From Verrucomicrobiaceae bacterium (GTDB taxonomy: Bacteria > Verrucomicrobiota > Verrucomicrobiia > Verrucomicrobiales > Verrucomicrobiaceae), in contig JADJPW010000007.1 of the NCBI GenBank assembly GCA_016713035.1, positions 248,001 to 312,000 on the forward strand: 64,000 bases of DNA, in the 5' to 3' direction. A program made the translations under genes and the position numbers. Below, in pieces: positions 44,894-54,044 of this stretch. The notes under the pieces were generated by a model, which saw only the letters and a list, made by a program, of their open reading frames with translations, had not been told where the DNA came from and ran no database searches. Positions within the stretch are counted from its first letter, which is position 1. Every line of letters begins with the position of its first letter.

Positions 44894-45907
44894 ATGGTTT
44901 ATTCATTCATCGTTTCTAGTCGTCCGTGCAGAACTCCTGTGAATGGACACTTCATCCGTTTGCGACGTGAATGCGTGTTGATGCTGATTGGTGTGGGGCT
45001 GCTGTTGAATGTGAGTTCCACGGCTTTAGCGGCGTCGAAGGGTGTTATTGGCGTTTCGTTGCTGACGCTGCAAAATCCATTTTTTAAGGTGATCGGTGAT
45101 CATATCGCCAGTGAAGCGCTGAAGCATGGATATGAGGCCGTGGTACTGAGTGCGGACCAGGATGTGGGGCGCCAGAGCAATCAGGTGAGGGATTTTATCG
45201 TCAAGAAGGCGGCGGCTATCGTGCTGAGTCCTTGTGATTCAAAGGGGATCGTGCCGGTGATCGCTGAAGCGAATGCTGCGGGTATTCCCGTTTTCACGGT
45301 GGATGTCCCATGCCTTGAGCCGGGTGTTAAAATCGTGTCGCAGGTTGCGACGGATAATCTCGGTGGTGGTAAAGAGGCGGCGCAGGCTATGATCGAGGCG
45401 CTGGGAGGACGTGGTGGGAAAATGGGCGTGCTGGATCTGAAACAGGTGGAGTCCTGTATTCTACGCGTGAAGGGCTTTAAAGAGGTGATCACGGCGCATA
45501 ATGCCCGTGGGGTGGCTCAAATTGAAATCGTGAGCGAGCTCGATGGCGGGGGCGCAAAAGATAAGGGCTACAAAGCGGCTGAGGATATGCTCCAGGCACA
45601 CAAAGATCTCGTGGGCATCTTCGCGATCAATGATCCATCTGCTCTTGGGGCACGCGGTGCTCTGGAAAAGGCTGGCCGTGCTGAGCAGGTCGTTTTGATT
45701 GGCTTTGATGGCCAGCCAGAGGGAAAACAGGCGATTAAAGAAGGAAAAATCTACGCGGACCCTATCCAGTTCCCCGATAAAATGGGGGTCGAGGTCGTGA
45801 AGGCTTTTATTGCTTATCAAAAGGGCGACGATGTGCCGCCGCAATTGCTGATCCCGACGTCGCTCTATCGCAAAGCCGATGCGCAAAACGATGCTACACT
45901 CAAATGA
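44894..45907 (+). CDS. Periplasmic sugar-binding protein (RbsB/LacI-type)
   Basis: The protein (337 residues from the chosen start) is a type I periplasmic binding protein. A signal-like stretch (LMLIGVGLLLNVSSTALAA) precedes GVIGVSLLTLQNPFFKVIGDHIASEALKHGYEAVV, the ribose/galactose-binding opening; VDVPCLEPGVKIVSQVATDN and GFDGQPEGKQAIKEGKI complete the pattern. The start is uncertain: the ATG at 44894 gives a long n-region, and a GTG nearer the hydrophobic stretch is possible. No ABC permease or ATPase gene is adjacent, so the transporter, if any, is elsewhere. T-ending codons are commoner than in neighbouring genes. Confidence 0.82.
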   Translation: MVYSFIVSSRPCRTPVNGHFIRLRRECVLMLIGVGLLLNVSSTALAASKGVIGVSLLTLQNPFFKVIGDHIASEALKHGYEAVVLSADQDVGRQSNQVRDFIVKKAAAIVLSPCDSKGIVPVIAEANAAGIPVFTVDVPCLEPGVKIVSQVATDNLGGGKEAAQAMIEALGGRGGKMGVLDLKQVESCILRVKGFKEVITAHNARGVAQIEIVSELDGGGAKDKGYKAAEDMLQAHKDLVGIFAINDPSALGARGALEKAGRAEQVVLIGFDGQPEGKQAIKEGKIYADPIQFPDKMGVEVVKAFIAYQKGDDVPPQLLIPTSLYRKADAQNDATLK

Positions 45908-45943
45908 CAGCTCTCTGCATCCAATGGCGTTTCCCTAGGCATC

Positions 45944-47398
45944 ATGAATGATTTTGATCCTTGTCTGCCAGAGCACCTCGTGCGCCGTGATTTTCTGAAG
46001 AAACTCGCAGCTGCATCCACCGCTGCGTGGATGACAGGGGAGCCGAGTGCGATCTGGGCAAAGACGGGCGAGAAGGTGACACACCCACCCGCGAAGGCTG
46101 ACGCATGCATTTTGCTGTGGATGGCGGGCGGCATGGCTGCGCCGGATACGTTTGATCCAAAGCGCTATTCTCCTTTTGAGAAGGGGTTGGAGGTCAAGAA
46201 AATGCTCTCGACTTTTCCCGCGATCGATTCGGTCGTCGATGGCCTGAAAATCTCCCAGGGGCTGGAAAACATCGCCCAGGTGATGGACCGCGGGACTCTG
46301 ATCCGTAGCGCGGTGCAGCCTGACCTAGGTAGCATCTTGCATTCGAGGCATCAGTATCACTGGCACACGGGTTATGTACCGCCGCAGACGGTGGCGTGTC
46401 CACATATCGGCTCTTGGATGGCAAAGGTGCTCGGTCCACGCAATGCGGTGATGCCTGCCTTTATTAATATCGGCCAGCGACTCGAAGGAGTGGGCGAGAG
46501 TGAGGAGTTGAAGGCTTTTACGACCGCTGGATTTTTCGGCAGTGAATTCGGGCCGATGAATTTACCCTTTCCAGAGGAGGCGGCTCAGTCTGTGAAGCCG
46601 CCAAAGGGCATGGATGCCGGGCGTTTTGCGAATCGTGATCGCTTGTTCCGTAAGCTGGTGGATCAGAGTCCGCAGCGTGACTTTATGAGTGATTACCAGC
46701 AGCAGTCGATGCTGCGTAGCATGGATAATGCTTATCGCCTGCTCAGTGCAAAGGAGCGTGAGGCATTCGACATCACACTGGAGCCAAAGGAGAGCTATGC
46801 GAAGTATGATACGGGGCGTTTTGGCCGTGGCTGCTTATTGGCCCGGCGTTTGATCGAGGCTGGGGCACGCTTCGTGGAGGTGACGACAGAGTATGTCCCA
46901 TTCCTCTACTGGGATACGCATAAGAGTGGGCATGATACGGTCGATGGACTGCATAAGGAGATTGATCGGCCGATTGCGCAGTTGGTGCTCGATTTGGAGG
47001 CGAAGGGGTTACTTGACCGCACGCTGATCATCATCGCCAGCGAGTTTAGCCGAGATGCGTTGATCGAGGGCAAACCAGGCTCGAATGCGAGCGACCAAGC
47101 CACTTTTAAGGTCGAGACGATCAGTGAGGCGCAGCATTATGGACTGCATCGGCATTTCACTGGTGGCACGAGCGTGGCCATGTTTGGCGGTGGAGTGAAG
47201 AAGGGGTATATCTATGGTGAGACGGCGGATGAACGGCCACTTATCGCGACGAAGAACCCTGTGAGCGTGATGGATCTGCACGCGACGATCATGACAGCGA
47301 TGGGTATTAGCCCAAAAACGGAGTTCGACATCGAGGGGCGGCCTTTTTACGTGACCGAGGATGGCAAAGGGAAGGCTGTGAGTGATATTTTTGCCTGA
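45944..47398 (+). CDS. Secreted DUF1501 protein
   Basis: The 484-residue product begins with a Tat-type leader (HLVRRDFLKKLAAASTAAWM) and has DUF1501 features: ACILLWMAGGMAAPDTFDPK, HSRHQYHWHTGY, GARFVEVTTEYVPFLYWDTHKSGHDT (read in parts) and LDRTLIIIASEFSRD. DUF1501 proteins are sulfatase/phosphatase-like and usually pair with DUF1549/DUF1553 cytochrome-domain proteins; none is present here. It follows the sugar-binding gene by 36 bases and shares its lower-GC codon use. Function unknown. Confidence 0.88.
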   Translation: MNDFDPCLPEHLVRRDFLKKLAAASTAAWMTGEPSAIWAKTGEKVTHPPAKADACILLWMAGGMAAPDTFDPKRYSPFEKGLEVKKMLSTFPAIDSVVDGLKISQGLENIAQVMDRGTLIRSAVQPDLGSILHSRHQYHWHTGYVPPQTVACPHIGSWMAKVLGPRNAVMPAFINIGQRLEGVGESEELKAFTTAGFFGSEFGPMNLPFPEEAAQSVKPPKGMDAGRFANRDRLFRKLVDQSPQRDFMSDYQQQSMLRSMDNAYRLLSAKEREAFDITLEPKESYAKYDTGRFGRGCLLARRLIEAGARFVEVTTEYVPFLYWDTHKSGHDTVDGLHKEIDRPIAQLVLDLEAKGLLDRTLIIIASEFSRDALIEGKPGSNASDQATFKVETISEAQHYGLHRHFTGGTSVAMFGGGVKKGYIYGETADERPLIATKNPVSVMDLHATIMTAMGISPKTEFDIEGRPFYVTEDGKGKAVSDIFA

Positions 47399-47401
47399 TG
47401 T

Positions 47402-47654
47402 TTACTCATCGAGGCAGGGGTATCGGTGTTCTGGATCGAGGGCGTGTTTCACTGCCGATTCGATGTATGAACGCGGACGTTCGCCGATCCAAAGCGGGGC
47501 CTCGTCGCATAGGGAGAGGCTGTATGATGGCAGGTGAATGAGTCGGCGGCATTTCCAGCGCTGCTGATGTGCATTACGCAGTGAGCTGCTCCTGCCGCGT
47601 GAGAATACGGTCTGGTGGGTTGAGCGTGTGGAGGAGCTGAATCAGCTCGTTCAC
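47402..47654 (-). pseudogene. Small gene broken by a frameshift
   Basis: A GTG at 47654 overlaps the upstream stop by four bases (GTGA). It opens a frame reading VNELIQLLHTLNPPDRILTR and then stops after 26 codons. The neighbouring frame continues at the same point, from LRNAHQQRWKCRRLIHLPSY, then SLSLCDEAPLWIGERPRSYI, to CLDE and TAA at 47402. Together they make a coherent protein of about 83 residues with charged and aromatic residues evenly spaced, so one base appears gained or two lost near 47575-47590. I recognise no family. A sequencing error is possible. Confidence 0.5.
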
Positions 47655-48601
47655 TGACCTCTGGACTTAAAGTACTCATCCCGCATGCGACGCAGTTCAT
47701 CGAGGCGATTGGAGATCTCCGTTTTGGTGCGGACGGGGTCGCTTTGCTGCGGCAGACGGTGGGCGAAGGGATTGTTCGAGCCCCAGTTTCTCCAGGGGCC
47801 TGCGGGGACTTCACTGACATCGACAAAGCGCCAGTCGCATTTGCTCATGCTATTGAGTCCGAGGTAATCACGCACGGCAGGGGAGATGTCGATGCCCGCA
47901 CCGTTGTTGCTGGTATTGCGAGGGCGAGAGTTGCCGAAGACGTACTCGACATCATCGGTTTCAAAAGGACCACAGTCTTCCCATTGGGCGTAGCAGACGC
48001 GGTTGCCATGACGGATCGCGACCCATGTGCCCTTGAGGACGGATTTGCCCTCACGCTTGAATTTTTCTTTGAACCAAGGGATCATGACTTTGGCCTTCGA
48101 CTTGTGGGTGTTGTAGTCGATGACGTCGTTGTAGGGCAGGGCGATGTAGAATGGATTCTGCTTCGGTGTGAAGGCAGCGGGAGTGAAGTGATCCGTGCGA
48201 TTTGCACGATCTGGGTCGTCGAATCCGCCGAAATTTTTCTGCCACTCGGTGTCCCAAGAGCTTTTGTCATTGGGGACGGGATTGTTCTCTGTGGGTGACT
48301 CACCGACCCAGAAGACGGTGGAGACGATGTCGAGCTTCCATGGGTAGCGTGCGTATCCCGTGCCGGGTGCAGTGGCGCTGGGGATCTCGATGCGAGGCAG
48401 CGTGGCGGATTTCTTAGCGGTAGAAGAACCACTCGAAATGCCAGTGGAGGAGGTCTTTGGCGTGACGGCGGCTACGAGGATTTGCTTATCGTCATCGGCT
48501 TCTTTCTTTTTCTTGAAGAAGCTGAGCTGCGCATGAGCCTGTGGCGCTGCGAATCCGGCAAGGATCACAAGGCATGTCATCAATTGGAACTTGGCAGGCA
48601 T
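47651..48601 (-). CDS. Exported protein with a possible RlpA-like double-psi barrel
   Basis: The 316-residue product has a signal peptide (LVILAGFAAPQAHA), then a lysine/aspartate-rich stretch and a Ser/Thr-rich linker (about 30-75). The C-terminal 200 residues include FYIALPYNDVID, GNRVCYAQWEDCGPF, and GAGIDISPAVRDYLGL followed by CDWRFVDVSEVPAGPW. The GP..., IDxSPA and LGL order resembles double-psi beta-barrel proteins of the RlpA/endoglucanase type, which act on or bind polysaccharide; this is inference. A GTGA overlap couples it to the small frameshifted gene downstream. Confidence 0.6.
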   Translation of the reverse strand: MPAKFQLMTCLVILAGFAAPQAHAQLSFFKKKKEADDDKQILVAAVTPKTSSTGISSGSSTAKKSATLPRIEIPSATAPGTGYARYPWKLDIVSTVFWVGESPTENNPVPNDKSSWDTEWQKNFGGFDDPDRANRTDHFTPAAFTPKQNPFYIALPYNDVIDYNTHKSKAKVMIPWFKEKFKREGKSVLKGTWVAIRHGNRVCYAQWEDCGPFETDDVEYVFGNSRPRNTSNNGAGIDISPAVRDYLGLNSMSKCDWRFVDVSEVPAGPWRNWGSNNPFAHRLPQQSDPVRTKTEISNRLDELRRMRDEYFKSRGQ

Positions 48602-48983
48602 GGTGGTTGGATTTTTTCGCCAGTGGGGTGCTACATTAACAGAAAAGCTCGTGTGATCGCAATTTAAAAACTGTCAGGAGTGAGTCCGGTGTTTGAAATT
48701 CAAGAAGCCTAAAGAGTATGGTTCGTTTCACGAAGACAGATAATTCATGTGTGGCGTTCAACTCGCGAAGGATCATGTGGTGAATTCATATTGAGTAGAA
48801 TTTCCATGCGGCGCGGTTCCACTTCAAAAATCAGAGCCTATTCACCAGATGACAGGATTATTTCCATTTAGGACACGAAGCTCCTCACAACTCAAAGGCG
48901 GTAGAGCATGCTAAACTACGTGATCCTCAGAAAGGACGCGGCGATCAAAGGCCCGTCTTGCGCAATAAGTGATGCTACAAAGT

Positions 48984-48997
48984 GTCTGTCCCTTTAT
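48984..48997 (-). repeat. 14-base repeat, right copy (inverted)
   Basis: GTCTGTCCCTTTAT is the exact reverse complement of the repeat at 44813-44826. The surrounding CTACAAAGTGTCTGTCC resembles sequences I associate with ends of REP/transposase elements. Confidence 0.6.
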
Positions 48998-49062
48998 GCA
49001 TGTTGCAAAGCTACCGCTTGGGAGCTTGGGGGGTGGTTTCGCGCACTTCTTGACCATGCTCT

Positions 49063-49091
49063 GCGGCCTCGCCACACTGGCCGCCCTTTTT
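49063..49091 (+). promoter_or_regulatory. Terminator-like hairpin just before the dapL start codon
   Basis: GCGGCC and GGCCGC pair around a ten-base loop and are followed by CC and TTTTT, ending seven bases before the ATG. The shape is that of an intrinsic terminator in a leader, so it may be an attenuator, or simply limit translation. No leader peptide or known riboswitch is evident. Confidence 0.35.
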
Positions 49092-49098
49092 CACCGCC

Positions 49099-50334
49099 AT
49101 GGCCTACATCAACGAAAACTACAACAAACTCAAAGCTGGTTACCTCTTCCCCGAAATCGCTCGTCGCGTGAAGGCCTTTACGGAGGCGAACACAGAGGCC
49201 GCGAAGCGCCTCATCCGCTGCGGGATCGGTGATGTGACGGAGGCGCTTCCCCAGGCCGTGCGCGATGCGATGCACAAAGCCGTCGATGAGATGGGTGACC
49301 GCGCCTCCTTCCGCGGATACGGCCCTGAGCAGGGCTACGACTTCCTGCGCAATGCTATCGCGGAGCATGATTTTAAGGCTCGGGGCATCCAAGTCGATGC
49401 GGACGAAATTTTCATCTCCGATGGCAGCAAGTGCGATACGGGGAACATCCTCGACATTTTTGGCCGTGGCAATAAAACGGCCATCACGGACCCGGTTTAC
49501 CCCGTGTATGTCGATACGAACGTCATGGCAGGCAATACCGGCGATGCGGACGAGAATGGTGCCTATGCAGGCCTGCATTACCTGAAATGCACCCCCGAGA
49601 ATGGTTTTGTGCCTGAGATCCCGAATGAGCCGATGGATCTCGTCTATCTCTGCTACCCGAATAATCCGACTGGCGCTGTCGCGACACGTGCCCAGCTCGA
49701 AGCCTGGGTGAAATACGCTCTGGCCAATGGCACCACGCTTCTCTACGACGCTGCCTACGAGGCCTTCATCCGCGATGCAGAGCTGCCGCGCTCCATTTAT
49801 GAAATCCCCGGTGCACGCGACTGCGCCATTGAGTTCCGCAGCTTTAGTAAAAACGGTGGTTTCACGGGCGTGCGCTGCGGCGTGGTGATCATTCCAAAGG
49901 GCCTCATGGGTAAAAAGCAGGACGGCACCAAGCAGGCCATCCATCCGCTCTGGAGTCGCCGCCACAGCACCAAGTTCAATGGCACCAGCTACATCGTGCA
50001 GCGCGGTGCAGAGGCCGTTTACAGCCCTGAGGGCAAAAAGCAGGTCGCAGCGCTCATCGAGCACTACATGGGCAATGCCACACTGCTCGTCGATGCATGC
50101 AAAAAGGCCGGACTCTCCGTCTTTGGTGGTGTGAATGCGCCTTATGTCTGGGTTGGCTGCCCGAACGGCCTCACGAGCTGGCAGATGTTTGATAAGATGC
50201 TCAACGAAGCCAATGTGGTCATCACGCCCGGCAGCGGCTTCGGCAGCGCCGGCGAGGGCTATTTCCGCATCAGCGCCTTCAACAGCCGTGCGAACGTGGA
50301 GGAAGTCTGCCGCCGCATCGCCGCGCTCGTGTGA
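49099..50334 (+). CDS. dapL: LL-diaminopimelate aminotransferase
   Basis: The 411-residue PLP aminotransferase converts tetrahydrodipicolinate directly to LL-diaminopimelate for lysine and peptidoglycan synthesis, bypassing the acyl-DapC/D/E route. It opens INENYNKLKAGYLFPEIARRV, with IRCGIGDVTEALPQAV and the DapL-specific FRGYGPEQGYDFLRNAI. The PLP-lysine lies in FRSFSKNGGFTGVRCG. DapL occurs in plants, chlamydiae and verrucomicrobia among others, which fits the inferred phylum. A hairpin with T5 precedes the start codon. Confidence 0.95.
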   Translation: MAYINENYNKLKAGYLFPEIARRVKAFTEANTEAAKRLIRCGIGDVTEALPQAVRDAMHKAVDEMGDRASFRGYGPEQGYDFLRNAIAEHDFKARGIQVDADEIFISDGSKCDTGNILDIFGRGNKTAITDPVYPVYVDTNVMAGNTGDADENGAYAGLHYLKCTPENGFVPEIPNEPMDLVYLCYPNNPTGAVATRAQLEAWVKYALANGTTLLYDAAYEAFIRDAELPRSIYEIPGARDCAIEFRSFSKNGGFTGVRCGVVIIPKGLMGKKQDGTKQAIHPLWSRRHSTKFNGTSYIVQRGAEAVYSPEGKKQVAALIEHYMGNATLLVDACKKAGLSVFGGVNAPYVWVGCPNGLTSWQMFDKMLNEANVVITPGSGFGSAGEGYFRISAFNSRANVEEVCRRIAALV

Positions 50335-50349
50335 TTTGCAGGAGTCCCA

Positions 50350-51225
50350 TCAGAGCCGCAGCTTTTTCTTCAGCAGCGATTCTTTCTCTGCATCGCTCAT
50401 CGCGATGTGATCGACTTTGCAGGCTGGCAATGCGGCGCGGATGGCTTCCACATCGGCGCTGGAGATGTCCACGGACTCGATGCGTAGTTTTTTGAGTGCA
50501 GGCAGGGCCCGCAGATGTGGCAGGATGCCCGCATCGAGTCGTGCCTCGGTGAGCTCCAGGGACTCTAGCTTCTGGAGCTGAGCGATCACTGACATGGTGG
50601 ATGAATCAAAGCTCGCTGGCGAGTCCTTGCCCCACTCTGGGAGTCGCTGGCCCATCCGCAGTCCGGTGAGGTTCACTAGCTTCAAAAGGTGTACGTTCCC
50701 GGCCTGCGTCTGCGCTGTGTGCCAGGTGCGGAATTCCTTGAGCTGTGTGAGCTGGCCGATGGCCTCCAGCGCCGCATCACCTGCCGTCGATCCGGCAAAG
50801 GTCAGCCGCTCCAGTTGTGGCAGAGCCTTCAAATGTGCCAAACCACTGCCAGTAAAGTCCTTCGAGCGAAATGCTGGATGAAAGAGCGAGAGGGACTTGA
50901 GCTTCTGAAAGGCAGCGAAGTGCTTGTACCCTGCATCGGTGAGCTGGATGCCATCAGCGCTGATGCGCTCCAGCTCTGTCAGGCCAGTGAGTAGAGCTAG
51001 CGTGCTGTCGGTGATCGTTTTGCCGCTGAGAGTGAGGTCTTTGATGGTCGTGTAGCTTCCCAGCGTGCGGAAATCCGCCTCAGTGAAGGCATCACACTTC
51101 ACCTGCACCTGCGTGATGACGCCCTGTGACTCGGTGACCTTCGCCCCGAGCTGGCGCAGGGCCTCTGCATCGGCGGCAAAAAGGTGTGTCGTGAGGAAAA
51201 GGAAGGCAAAGAGGCAGTTTTTCAT
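50350..51225 (-). CDS. Secreted leucine-rich-repeat-like protein
   Basis: The 291-residue protein has a signal peptide (CLFAFLFLTTHLFAA) and then at least eight repeats of about 24 residues with LxxLxxLxLxx spacing, for example TIKDLTLSGKTITDSTLALLTGL and KLESLELTEARLDAGILPHL. The pattern matches the internalin-like or GALA-like repeats common in verrucomicrobia and planctomycetes. It probably binds a protein or glycan outside the cytoplasm. The ATG at 51225 gives the signal; an upstream in-frame ATG adds 37 residues without one. It is convergent with dapL and divergent from the MFS gene. Confidence 0.8.
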   Translation of the reverse strand: MKNCLFAFLFLTTHLFAADAEALRQLGAKVTESQGVITQVQVKCDAFTEADFRTLGSYTTIKDLTLSGKTITDSTLALLTGLTELERISADGIQLTDAGYKHFAAFQKLKSLSLFHPAFRSKDFTGSGLAHLKALPQLERLTFAGSTAGDAALEAIGQLTQLKEFRTWHTAQTQAGNVHLLKLVNLTGLRMGQRLPEWGKDSPASFDSSTMSVIAQLQKLESLELTEARLDAGILPHLRALPALKKLRIESVDISSADVEAIRAALPACKVDHIAMSDAEKESLLKKKLRL

Positions 51226-51325
51226 GGGCGGCGCAGAAACGGTGACTTGCGCTGATTTCTGGCGTTTTTCATGCAGCGTATCCAGGCTTGCCATCCGTGC
51301 TGCACTGCGAAAGACTCGGGCCCAC

Positions 51326-52612
51326 ATGAGCCACACTGCCTCCCCTTCCCCCGAAATTCATCATCTGCGCGATCTCTCGCCCCAACAGTGGAAATCTGGC
51401 ATCGCTGCATGGCTAGGATGGCTCTTTGACGGGCTCGACATGCATCTCTACACACTGGTGTGGGTTGTGTTTGTCGCGCAGCTCATGGACCTGCCGCAGG
51501 ACCACGCGGATGTGGGGCAAAAGGGCTCCATCATCCAGGCGGCATTCCTTGTCGGTTGGGCAGTCGGTGGCGGCTTTTTTGGCCGTGTGGGCGATCTGCT
51601 CGGGCGCAGCAAGGCGCTGATGCTCACCATCTTGACGTATGCGCTCTTCACGGGCCTGTCCTTCTTCGCGACGGAGTGGTGGCACCTCATGATCTGCCGC
51701 TTTCTCTCGGCCCTAGGCATCGGCGGTGAGTGGGCGGTGGGTGCCTCCTTGCTTTCGGAGACATGGCCTAGCAAATGGCGTCCGTGGATCGCAGCGGTGC
51801 TGCAAACAGCGGTGAATTTTGGTGTGTTGCTCGCAGTGTTAGCGCATTGGCTCCTGGCGGATTTTGAGCCGAAGTATCTCTTCCTCGTCGGCATCTTGCC
51901 AGCACTCGTCACGGTATGGATTCGCAAGGCCGTGCCCGAGCCCGAGGCGTGGGAAAATGCCCGCGAAGGCCAGATTGTGCCACGTGTGAGTGAGCTTTTC
52001 GGGCCCGCAGTGCGCAGCACGACATGGCGAGTGCTCATCATCTGCGGCGTATCACTCACCGCGCACTGGGCCTTCCTCTTCTGGCAGGCCAAAGTGGTCA
52101 AACAACTGCCGGAGGTCATCGCGATGGATAAAGTGGGTCAGGCAGGTGCTCTCGGAGCTGCGCTGATGTGGATCATGTTCGGTTCGATCCTCGGGAATTT
52201 CGTCGCGGGCGGCCTAGCGAAGCTCATGGGCTACCGCCGCACCATCTCGCTCATGCTGCTGGCTTATTTCGGCGTCATGTTCGTCACTTTTAAAGGTGAT
52301 TGGTCGCTGAATGAAACGATGTGGCTCTTTGGCCTCATCGGCGTGTGTCAGGGCGTGTTTGGTCTCTTCACCATGTGCCTGCCGCCACTCTTCCCGGTGC
52401 TGCTGCGCACCACGGGCGCGGGATTCTGCTATAATTTTGGCCGCATCATCGCCGCAGCAGGCACGGTGTTCTTTGGCGTGTATCAAACCATCCCAGATGT
52501 GCGCTCCGCCATGCTCGCGGCCAGCTTCCTTTTCATCCCGGCTGCTCTCATCGCGCTACTGCTGCCGCAGGAAAAAGCAGAGCCCGCCACCGTGGGCCAG
52601 CCTGTGGAATGA
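51326..52612 (+). CDS. Major facilitator superfamily transporter (metabolite:H+ symporter type)
   Basis: The 428-residue polytopic protein (about 12 helices) begins after a cytoplasmic lead with WKSGIAAWLGWLFDGLDMHLYTLVW, typical of the aromatic-acid/sialate-type symporters (DGLD/DxxD in helix 1). The MFS signature GRVGDLLGRSKALMLT lies between helices 2 and 3, and helix 5 begins LGIGGEWAVGASLLSE. It probably imports a carboxylic acid with protons; the substrate is unknown. The next gene is an acetylxylan esterase 31 bases downstream, perhaps in the same transcript. Confidence 0.87.
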   Translation: MSHTASPSPEIHHLRDLSPQQWKSGIAAWLGWLFDGLDMHLYTLVWVVFVAQLMDLPQDHADVGQKGSIIQAAFLVGWAVGGGFFGRVGDLLGRSKALMLTILTYALFTGLSFFATEWWHLMICRFLSALGIGGEWAVGASLLSETWPSKWRPWIAAVLQTAVNFGVLLAVLAHWLLADFEPKYLFLVGILPALVTVWIRKAVPEPEAWENAREGQIVPRVSELFGPAVRSTTWRVLIICGVSLTAHWAFLFWQAKVVKQLPEVIAMDKVGQAGALGAALMWIMFGSILGNFVAGGLAKLMGYRRTISLMLLAYFGVMFVTFKGDWSLNETMWLFGLIGVCQGVFGLFTMCLPPLFPVLLRTTGAGFCYNFGRIIAAAGTVFFGVYQTIPDVRSAMLAASFLFIPAALIALLLPQEKAEPATVGQPVE

Positions 52613-52643
52613 GATCGCTTTTTATTTCAAAGCCTCAACCATC

Positions 52644-53942
52644 ATGAAACACCGCGCCTTCCTCCTTGTGGCAATATTGGCCACGACCGGACCACTTCTA
52701 GCCCAGAAGACTGACACACCCGCAAAAGCTGCTCCGGCGCTCACGCTGAAAGTCAGCACGGATCGCCCCGATGCTATTTATAAGGCCGGAGAGGCCGCTA
52801 CCTTCACGATTGAGGCCTCGCAGCCTGCCGAGCTCACCTGCATCTTCAGCGAAGATGGCCTGCATCCACAGCCTGCGAAGAAAATCACCCTCCATGGCGG
52901 CAAGTTGGCCCTCACCGGCACACGGGAGTCTGCGGGCTTTCTCCAACTCCGCGTCACCAGCGGCAAAGCCACCGCGCTGGCCTCTGCAGCCTTTGATCCG
53001 CTGAAAATCCAGCCCAGCATGCCCGTGCCAGAGGACTTCGATGCCTTCTGGAAGGCCCAAAAAGCCGCCCTAGCCGCCGTACCGGCCATATCCGTGCTCA
53101 AGTCCCTACCCTCGTCCTTCAAGGGCACCGAGCTCTTCGATGTGCAAATCGACTGCGCAGGTGGAAAACCCGTCTCCGGCTATTTTGCGAAGCTGCCCAC
53201 CGCTGCGCCAAAATCCCAGCCCGCGATCCTACTCGTCCACGGCGCAGGCGTGCGAAGCGCCAACCAAGGATGCGCCAGTTGGGTGCTAAAAAAAGCCGAC
53301 GGCATGCTCGCGATGGACATCAACGCCCACGGCATCCCGAACGGCAAACCACAAGCGTTTTACGATGCCCTGAGCGCGGGCGAGCTGCGTGACTACCGCG
53401 CCATCGGCAACAAAGACCGCGAGAGCTGCTACTTCAAAGGCATGTTCCTGCGCCTCATCCGTGCGATCGACTTCCTCACAGCGCGGCCGGAGTGGGATGG
53501 ACGCACTCTCATCGTCTATGGTAGCAGTCAGGGCGGATTCCAGGCACTCGCGGCTGCCGGGCTCGATGAGCGTGTCACCTTCATCTGTGCTGGCGTGCCC
53601 GCTGGCTGCGATCACACCGGCAGCCAGGCTAGACGCATCAGCGGCTGGCCGAAAATCGTGCCCCTGGGCCCAGATGGAAAGCCAGACGCCGCTGCGCTCC
53701 AGACCTCACGCTACTTTGACTGTGTGAATTTCGCCACGCAGGCGAAATGCCAAGGTGCTGCCCTCACCGTAGGCTACATCGACACCACCTGCCCTCCCAC
53801 CAGCGTGTACGCCGCCTACAATGCCCTCCGTGTGCCCAAAAACATCCATGCCGATGTCCTAGCGGGTCACTCCAATACCGCCGAGGCCATCGAGTTCATG
53901 CAGGACGCCGCTTTGCGCCATCTGCGGCGGCCTGCACCGTAG
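52644..53942 (+). CDS. Secreted acetylxylan esterase (CE7-like)
   Basis: The 432-residue protein has a signal peptide (AFLLVAILATTGPLLA), an N-terminal beta-sandwich-like domain (about 30-135), then the AXE1/CE7 esterase: FDAFWKAQKAALAAVP, ILLVHGAGVRSANQG, the nucleophile in YGSSQGGFQALAAAGLDERV (near residue 293) and the histidine in AGHSNT. It should remove acetyl groups from xylan or acetylated sugars. The start was chosen by the signal peptide. The pair with the MFS gene suggests release and uptake of a plant-derived compound. Confidence 0.88.
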   Translation: MKHRAFLLVAILATTGPLLAQKTDTPAKAAPALTLKVSTDRPDAIYKAGEAATFTIEASQPAELTCIFSEDGLHPQPAKKITLHGGKLALTGTRESAGFLQLRVTSGKATALASAAFDPLKIQPSMPVPEDFDAFWKAQKAALAAVPAISVLKSLPSSFKGTELFDVQIDCAGGKPVSGYFAKLPTAAPKSQPAILLVHGAGVRSANQGCASWVLKKADGMLAMDINAHGIPNGKPQAFYDALSAGELRDYRAIGNKDRESCYFKGMFLRLIRAIDFLTARPEWDGRTLIVYGSSQGGFQALAAAGLDERVTFICAGVPAGCDHTGSQARRISGWPKIVPLGPDGKPDAAALQTSRYFDCVNFATQAKCQGAALTVGYIDTTCPPTSVYAAYNALRVPKNIHADVLAGHSNTAEAIEFMQDAALRHLRRPAP

Positions 53943-54044
53943 ATGAGCGACGGTTTCCTTCCACTTTCGGGCCGGAGCATCGCAGCCATGCAAATTTGCC
54001 GTTTCAGTATTCTAAACACGGCCTAGTCTCCGCCCCCCAACTGT

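Larger units (their letters stand above)
48602..49098. other. Intergenic region upstream of dapL
   Basis: The 497-base gap has an AT-rich left part (48602-48960) with no open frame I trust. At 48984-48997 it holds the right copy of the 14-base repeat. Its last 36 bases carry a terminator-like hairpin directly before dapL. I see no RNA gene. Confidence 0.6.

Noticed and set aside
44894..47398. Sugar ABC transporter operon
   Set aside because: Only a binding protein is present; the next gene is DUF1501, and no permease or ATPase follows.
48602..49098. Non-coding RNA or riboswitch upstream of dapL
   Set aside because: Apart from the final hairpin, I find no recognisable lysine-riboswitch core or other conserved fold.
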